The notes under the pieces: model-generated | Told to the model about the DNA's origin: nothing | The model's database searches: none | What the model saw: only the letters and a program-made list of their open reading frames with translations | Translations under genes and position numbers: made by a program | Shown here: piece after piece, positions 50,869 through 53,950 of the stretch | Layout: every line of letters begins with the position of its first letter | How positions within the stretch are numbered: the stretch's first letter is position 1 | Assembly (NCBI GenBank): GCA_902826165.1 | Contig: CADEDV010000010.1 | Location: 45,273 to 99,222 of the forward strand | Length of the DNA: 53,950 nucleotides | Origin: an uncultured Bacteroidota bacterium | GTDB taxonomy: Bacteria; Bacteroidota; Bacteroidia; Chitinophagales; Chitinophagaceae | Direction: 5' to 3'

Positions 50869-51564
50869 ATGATTGACCTTTTACAGATCGTTGACTCCTT
50901 GAGTAAAGTAATCAAGTTCGCTGCCGGCGATACCAATCACGACGGAAATCTCAGTTTTTTTGAATTGCTGCAAATGGGTGGCTGGATCATGATCCCGCTG
51001 GCCATTATGTTGTTGCTGGCAGTCTATGTTTTTGCAGAAAGAACCATCGCTATCAATAAAGCCGGTAAGATCGATACTAATTTCATGAATATTATCCGGG
51101 ATCATATTGTTAGTGGTAATGTTTCTGCTGCCAGGAGTTTTGCCAAGAATACCAATAACCCGGTGGCCCGCATCATTGATAAAGGCATACAGCGTATCGG
51201 CAAGCCGATCGACAGTATTGAGAAAAGTATGGACAATGTGGGCCAGTTAGAAATGTATAAACTCGAAAGAAACCTCGGCATCTTATCTGTTGTTTCCAAA
51301 GCGGCGCCGATATTCGGTTTCGTGGGAACGCTGATCGGTTTGATGCAGTTGTTCTCCAATATCAATAACTCCAACGAATTTGAAGTGGGAACGATCGCCG
51401 GTGGTATCTATACCAAGCTGATCACTTCCATTACCGGGCTGGTGATAGGTTTGGGAGCTTACCTGGCGTATAGTTACCTGAATACCCAGATCGATAAGAC
51501 CGCCAATAAAATGGAAGCAGCATCTGCTGATTTCTTAGACGTATTACAGGAACCAACCCGATAA
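50869..51564 (+). CDS. ExbB/TolQ-type proton channel protein with an EF-hand-like loop
   Basis: 231 aa from the ATG at 50869. A MotA/TolQ/ExbB domain has three membrane helices (about residues 37-58, 140-162 and 175-200) and conserved stretches KAAPIFGFVGTLIGLMQLF and GGIYTKLITSITGLVIGL. Before the first helix, residues 21-32 read DTNHDGNLSFFE, an exact EF-hand calcium-loop pattern (Asp1, Asn3, Asp5, Gly6, Leu8, Ser9, Glu12); by topology it should be periplasmic. With ExbD, 9 bp downstream, it should use the proton gradient to energise TonB- or Tol-type transport. Confidence 0.88.
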   Translation: MIDLLQIVDSLSKVIKFAAGDTNHDGNLSFFELLQMGGWIMIPLAIMLLLAVYVFAERTIAINKAGKIDTNFMNIIRDHIVSGNVSAARSFAKNTNNPVARIIDKGIQRIGKPIDSIEKSMDNVGQLEMYKLERNLGILSVVSKAAPIFGFVGTLIGLMQLFSNINNSNEFEVGTIAGGIYTKLITSITGLVIGLGAYLAYSYLNTQIDKTANKMEAASADFLDVLQEPTR

Positions 51565-51573
51565 ACTACCCGC

Positions 51574-51978
51574 ATGCAATTCAGAAAAAAACATAAAGGC
51601 GAAGCGGGGGAGGTGTTCACCGACTCACTGAATGATATCCTGTTCATCCTGCTGATGTTCTTTTTGATCGTGGCCACACTGGCCAACCCGAATGTGGTAA
51701 AAGTGGGTTTGCCCAGGGGAACCAAGGATACAAAGGCCAAGCAAAATATCATGGTCTCTATTGATAAAGACCAGAACTATTTCATCGGTTCGACTCAAGT
51801 CGATCATTTACAAATTGATACTCTCTTACTGCGGGAAATAGAAAAATACAGGAAGTCGCCGCTGGATACACCTACGGTAGTGATCAATGCGGATACCGCT
51901 TCTTATTATGGTGAAGTATTCCGGATCATGAGGTTATCCAAAAAATCAGGGGCGAAAGTGGTGGCAACTGTCAAGTAA
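51574..51978 (+). CDS. ExbD/TolR-type biopolymer transport protein
   Basis: 134 aa. One N-terminal membrane helix with the conserved Asp before it (EVFTDSLNDILFILLMFFLIVATLANP in outline) and a periplasmic ExbD domain (about residues 50-134; VSIDKDQNYFIG, PTVVINADTASYYGEVFRIMRLSKKSGAKV). It follows the ExbB gene by 9 bp; the two form the stator of a proton-driven motor. No TonB gene is adjacent, and only one ExbD is present, whereas many Bacteroidota operons carry two. Confidence 0.88.
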   Translation: MQFRKKHKGEAGEVFTDSLNDILFILLMFFLIVATLANPNVVKVGLPRGTKDTKAKQNIMVSIDKDQNYFIGSTQVDHLQIDTLLLREIEKYRKSPLDTPTVVINADTASYYGEVFRIMRLSKKSGAKVVATVK

Positions 51979-52079
51979 GTTAGTGGTTTTACTACCTGTT
52001 TTTACGTAGAATTAGTTTAACTCCCCAGTTTAATTATTATCATCCTTGCCTTAGAGGGGCTTTACAACTAGTTTTATCG

Positions 52080-52613
52080 TTGATTAAATCCAATCAGGTG
52101 AAACTAGTAATTACCAGTGTTGCTTTTGTGCTTATCGCAGTACTTAATTCATGCACAAAGGAGAAAACAGACGATACTTTAGAAAGATGTGCGACTGTGT
52201 TTACGCAACCTTCGTGGGCTAAAAATTTTAAGGCAGATAGTTTATATAATATTACAGCCATTCCCCGGGTTAGTTTTCAAAGAAGGATGCCGGGAGATAT
52301 TTTATGGGATACAAGTTATACAGCTTCTGTACCAATCAGATTTTTGTCGAATGGAACAGGCGAGATAAATGGGAATATATCATTTCAATACAGACTAAGT
52401 CTGACTACCGATTACCCAGTTTTAACACTTACTAATATTCAAAATCTGTCAACCATTTACACTTTTCCCAACTCATTTCTGAACAGAACCAGTATATCCA
52501 TGAGAATTGAAGATTTTTCAAATGCCGGGGGTACGTTGATATTTAATAATGGGGTTAGTTATTATTCTTCAAATGAAACTTACGAGCAGTCACACCTTTC
52601 AATAGCCCGTTAA
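52080..52613 (+). CDS. Putative small lipoprotein of unknown function
   Basis: 177 aa if it starts at the TTG at 52080; a GTG at 52098 is the alternative, and no ATG is available. A hydrophobic N-terminus ends in a lipobox-like LNSC (Cys25), followed by a polar tether and about 140 residues of probable beta-sandwich (WAKNFKADSLYN, FLSNGTGEINGNISFQYRL, SISMRIEDFSNAGGTLIF). The composition is A+T-richer than its neighbours. No family recognised. Lies between exbD and convergent prmC, 4 bp from the latter. Confidence 0.55.
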   Translation: MIKSNQVKLVITSVAFVLIAVLNSCTKEKTDDTLERCATVFTQPSWAKNFKADSLYNITAIPRVSFQRRMPGDILWDTSYTASVPIRFLSNGTGEINGNISFQYRLSLTTDYPVLTLTNIQNLSTIYTFPNSFLNRTSISMRIEDFSNAGGTLIFNNGVSYYSSNETYEQSHLSIAR

Positions 52614-52617
52614 ATAA

Positions 52618-53469
52618 TTATAAAGTTGCTTTCAGCATCCTGTCTTTCCCCTGCATATCTTTTTTCAGCTCGGTTTCATAGCCCTGTTCCTTAAATAGTT
52701 TGCTTGTCGCTTCCCCCAGGCTTTCATGTATCTCCGTATAAACAGCGCCACCCGGCTTTAGTTTTTCTTTTCCAAACGCCGCAATGGCTTTGTAGAATAA
52801 GAGGGCATCGTTATCAGGAACGAACAAAGCCGTATGCGGTTCGTATTGTAATACATTCAGCTGCATGGTAGCCTTATCTTTTTCCGGTACATAGGGCGGA
52901 TTACTGACGATGATATCAACAGCAGGGAGTTGTGTCCAGTTGCGGCGGTCTAAAAAATCAAGTTGTAAAAAATTGACAGCCGCACCGAGCTTATCCGCAT
53001 TCTTTTTAGCAACGTCCAAAGCCTCTTTACTGATATCACAACTCCATACCTCTGCTTTTCGTAACCTTCTTTTCAGGGAAATGGGAATACAACCGCTGCC
53101 GGTGCCAATATCCAGTATGCTTAACGCATCAACCGGGAATTTGCAATTAGTAATGATCCATTCCACCAGTTCTTCTGTCTCCGGCCTTGGGATCAGTACA
53201 TGTTCATCCACATAAAACTTTAAACCGCAGAACCAGGATTCCTGCAAAATATATTGAACCGGTTCATGGTTCAATAAACGATCAGCATATTGCCGCAGCA
53301 TTATTTCTTCCTGCTGGGTAATGGCTGCATGTTTATAGATCATCCGTTCCGCTTTTTTGGAACCGGTCAGGTGTTCCATCACCCAGTCTGTTATTTCACT
53401 GGCTTCGCCGTCGCTGCAGATCGTACGGAGCTTGTTCAATAAAAAATAAGTGGCTTCCTGCGTGGTCAT
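52618..53469 (-). CDS. prmC: Peptide chain release factor N5-glutamine methyltransferase
   Basis: 283 aa from the ATG at 53469. The N-terminal helical domain precedes PVQYILQESWFCGLKF and VLIPRPETEELVEW. SAM motif I is ILDIGTGSGCIPISL, and the catalytic NPPY motif is in VSNPPYVPEKD. It methylates the GGQ glutamine of release factors 1 and 2. Divergent from ribD. Confidence 0.95.
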   Translation of the reverse strand: MTTQEATYFLLNKLRTICSDGEASEITDWVMEHLTGSKKAERMIYKHAAITQQEEIMLRQYADRLLNHEPVQYILQESWFCGLKFYVDEHVLIPRPETEELVEWIITNCKFPVDALSILDIGTGSGCIPISLKRRLRKAEVWSCDISKEALDVAKKNADKLGAAVNFLQLDFLDRRNWTQLPAVDIIVSNPPYVPEKDKATMQLNVLQYEPHTALFVPDNDALLFYKAIAAFGKEKLKPGGAVYTEIHESLGEATSKLFKEQGYETELKKDMQGKDRMLKATL

Positions 53470-53474
53470 AACGG

Positions 53475-53482
53475 CAAACTTA
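53475..53482 (-). promoter_or_regulatory. prmC promoter, -7 element
   Basis: On the minus strand TAAGTTTG, a perfect TAnnTTTG match, ends 5 nt before the prmC ATG, implying a nearly leaderless transcript. Confidence 0.4.
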
Positions 53483-53530
53483 CGAAGAGACAAAGAATAG
53501 TCAGCCGGTCATAGTCCGTGGCCAATCATT

Positions 53531-53538
53531 TATCTTTG
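53531..53538 (+). promoter_or_regulatory. ribD promoter, -7 element
   Basis: TATCTTTG, a perfect TAnnTTTG match identical to the rpsA box, 35 nt before the ribD ATG. Confidence 0.55.
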
Positions 53539-53573
53539 ACCACTGTTTCAGTAAATGATATTGTATCACAGCC

Positions 53574-53950
53574 ATGCACCCTCACTACTATTATATGCAA
53601 CGATGCCTTGAACTGGCCCAACTGGGTGCGGGTCATGTGGCACCGAACCCGATGGTGGGAGCTGTGCTGGTACATGAAGGAAAGATCATTGGGGAAGGCT
53701 GGCACCGGCAATACGGGAAAGCACATGCGGAAGTGAATGCGATCGGTCAGGCCGTTCAAAACGGCCAGGCTGATAGGATCAGCCAATCCACTTTATATGT
53801 TTCCTTAGAACCCTGTGCTCATTTTGGGAAAACGCCGCCTTGCACTGACCTGATCATCCAATATAAAATACCCAAGGTGGTGATTGCCTGCCGTGATCCT
53901 TTTGAACAGGTGAATGGAAAAGGTATTGAGAAACTGAAAGCAGCCGGTGT
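53574..53950 (+). CDS. ribD: RibD deaminase domain (partial, runs off the window)
   Basis: The first 125 codons are visible from the ATG at 53574. The deaminase domain opens [29 protein letters not shown]. It has the zinc site HAEVNAI and [14 protein letters not shown], the signatures of diaminohydroxyphosphoribosylaminopyrimidine deaminase in riboflavin synthesis. The C-terminal reductase domain, if present, lies beyond the window edge. Divergent from prmC with 104 bp between starts. Confidence 0.93.
   Translation, partial: MHPHYYYMQRCLELAQLGAGHVAPNPMVGAVLVHEGKIIGEGWHRQYGKAHAEVNAIGQAVQNGQADRISQSTLYVSLEPCAHFGKTPPCTDLIIQYKIPKVVIACRDPFEQVNGKGIEKLKAAG

Noticed and set aside
51980-52010. A sixth copy of the regulon motif (CTACCTGTTTTTACGTAG)
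   Set aside because: Only about 12 of 18 positions match, the CAGGAT arm is missing, and no exported-protein gene starts at the required distance.

Overview
The window is chromosomal DNA of a Bacteroidota bacterium, most likely a member of the Chitinophagaceae or a close relative. The evidence is a recurrent TAnnTTTG promoter element in place of a -10 TATAAT box, a type IX secretion C-terminal sorting tail, SIMPL, NamZ (DUF1343) and OmpA families, split pntAA/pntAB/pntB genes, weak Shine-Dalgarno sequences, and moderate G+C. No rRNA, tRNA, CRISPR array, transposase or prophage gene was seen. No stretch longer than 300 bases lacks a gene.

Left part (about 1-18,440): housekeeping genes in short, mostly single-gene units. 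They are a permuted papain-like C92 protein, an HI0933-family flavoprotein, two PlsC-type acyltransferases, rpsA with a clear terminator, a SIMPL protein, an acyl-CoA thioesterase, an SDR lacking the usual catalytic Ser, proline dehydrogenase, a TerB-like protein, thyA and folA, a SAM methyltransferase, the three-gene pnt transhydrogenase operon, an RsmF-like rRNA methyltransferase, a LysM protein and fmt.

Middle part (about 18,494-44,199): a 25.7-kb block made almost entirely of secreted or envelope proteins and signalling proteins. It holds an astacin-type metalloprotease, two paralogous TPR histidine kinases (one with a NarL-type response regulator, one without), a third kinase/regulator pair of the beta-propeller type, an M48 lipoprotein protease, an Hcp-like protein with a Sec signal, two pairs of tandem paralogues of unknown function, a large TPR/coiled-coil protein, lipocalin-like proteins and a type IX-secreted repeat protein. 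Five of its intergenic regions carry the same 18-bp near-palindrome (consensus ATCCYKKAAAAACAGGAT). Each lies 47-63 nt upstream of a secreted-protein gene. In four of five it is exactly 22 nt from a similar -7-like octamer (SAYYTTTA); in the fifth it is 21 nt from a perfect TAnnTTTG. Two copies also lie upstream of the two TPR kinases, together with a second shared 17-bp block at identical spacing. I read this as a self-contained two-component regulon (kinases, regulator, operators and secreted outputs), and it is the best candidate here for an undescribed system. The function of the outputs is unknown.

Right part (about 44,200-53,950): housekeeping and envelope genes again. They are NamZ-type muramidase, a SlyD-like FKBP prolyl isomerase, a small membrane protein, pepT, an OmpA-family protein, an SPFH protein, a four-helix-bundle (23S IVP-like) gene enclosed by 23-bp inverted repeats, an ExbB protein with an EF-hand-like loop plus ExbD, a small putative lipoprotein, prmC, and the 5' part of ribD running off the window.
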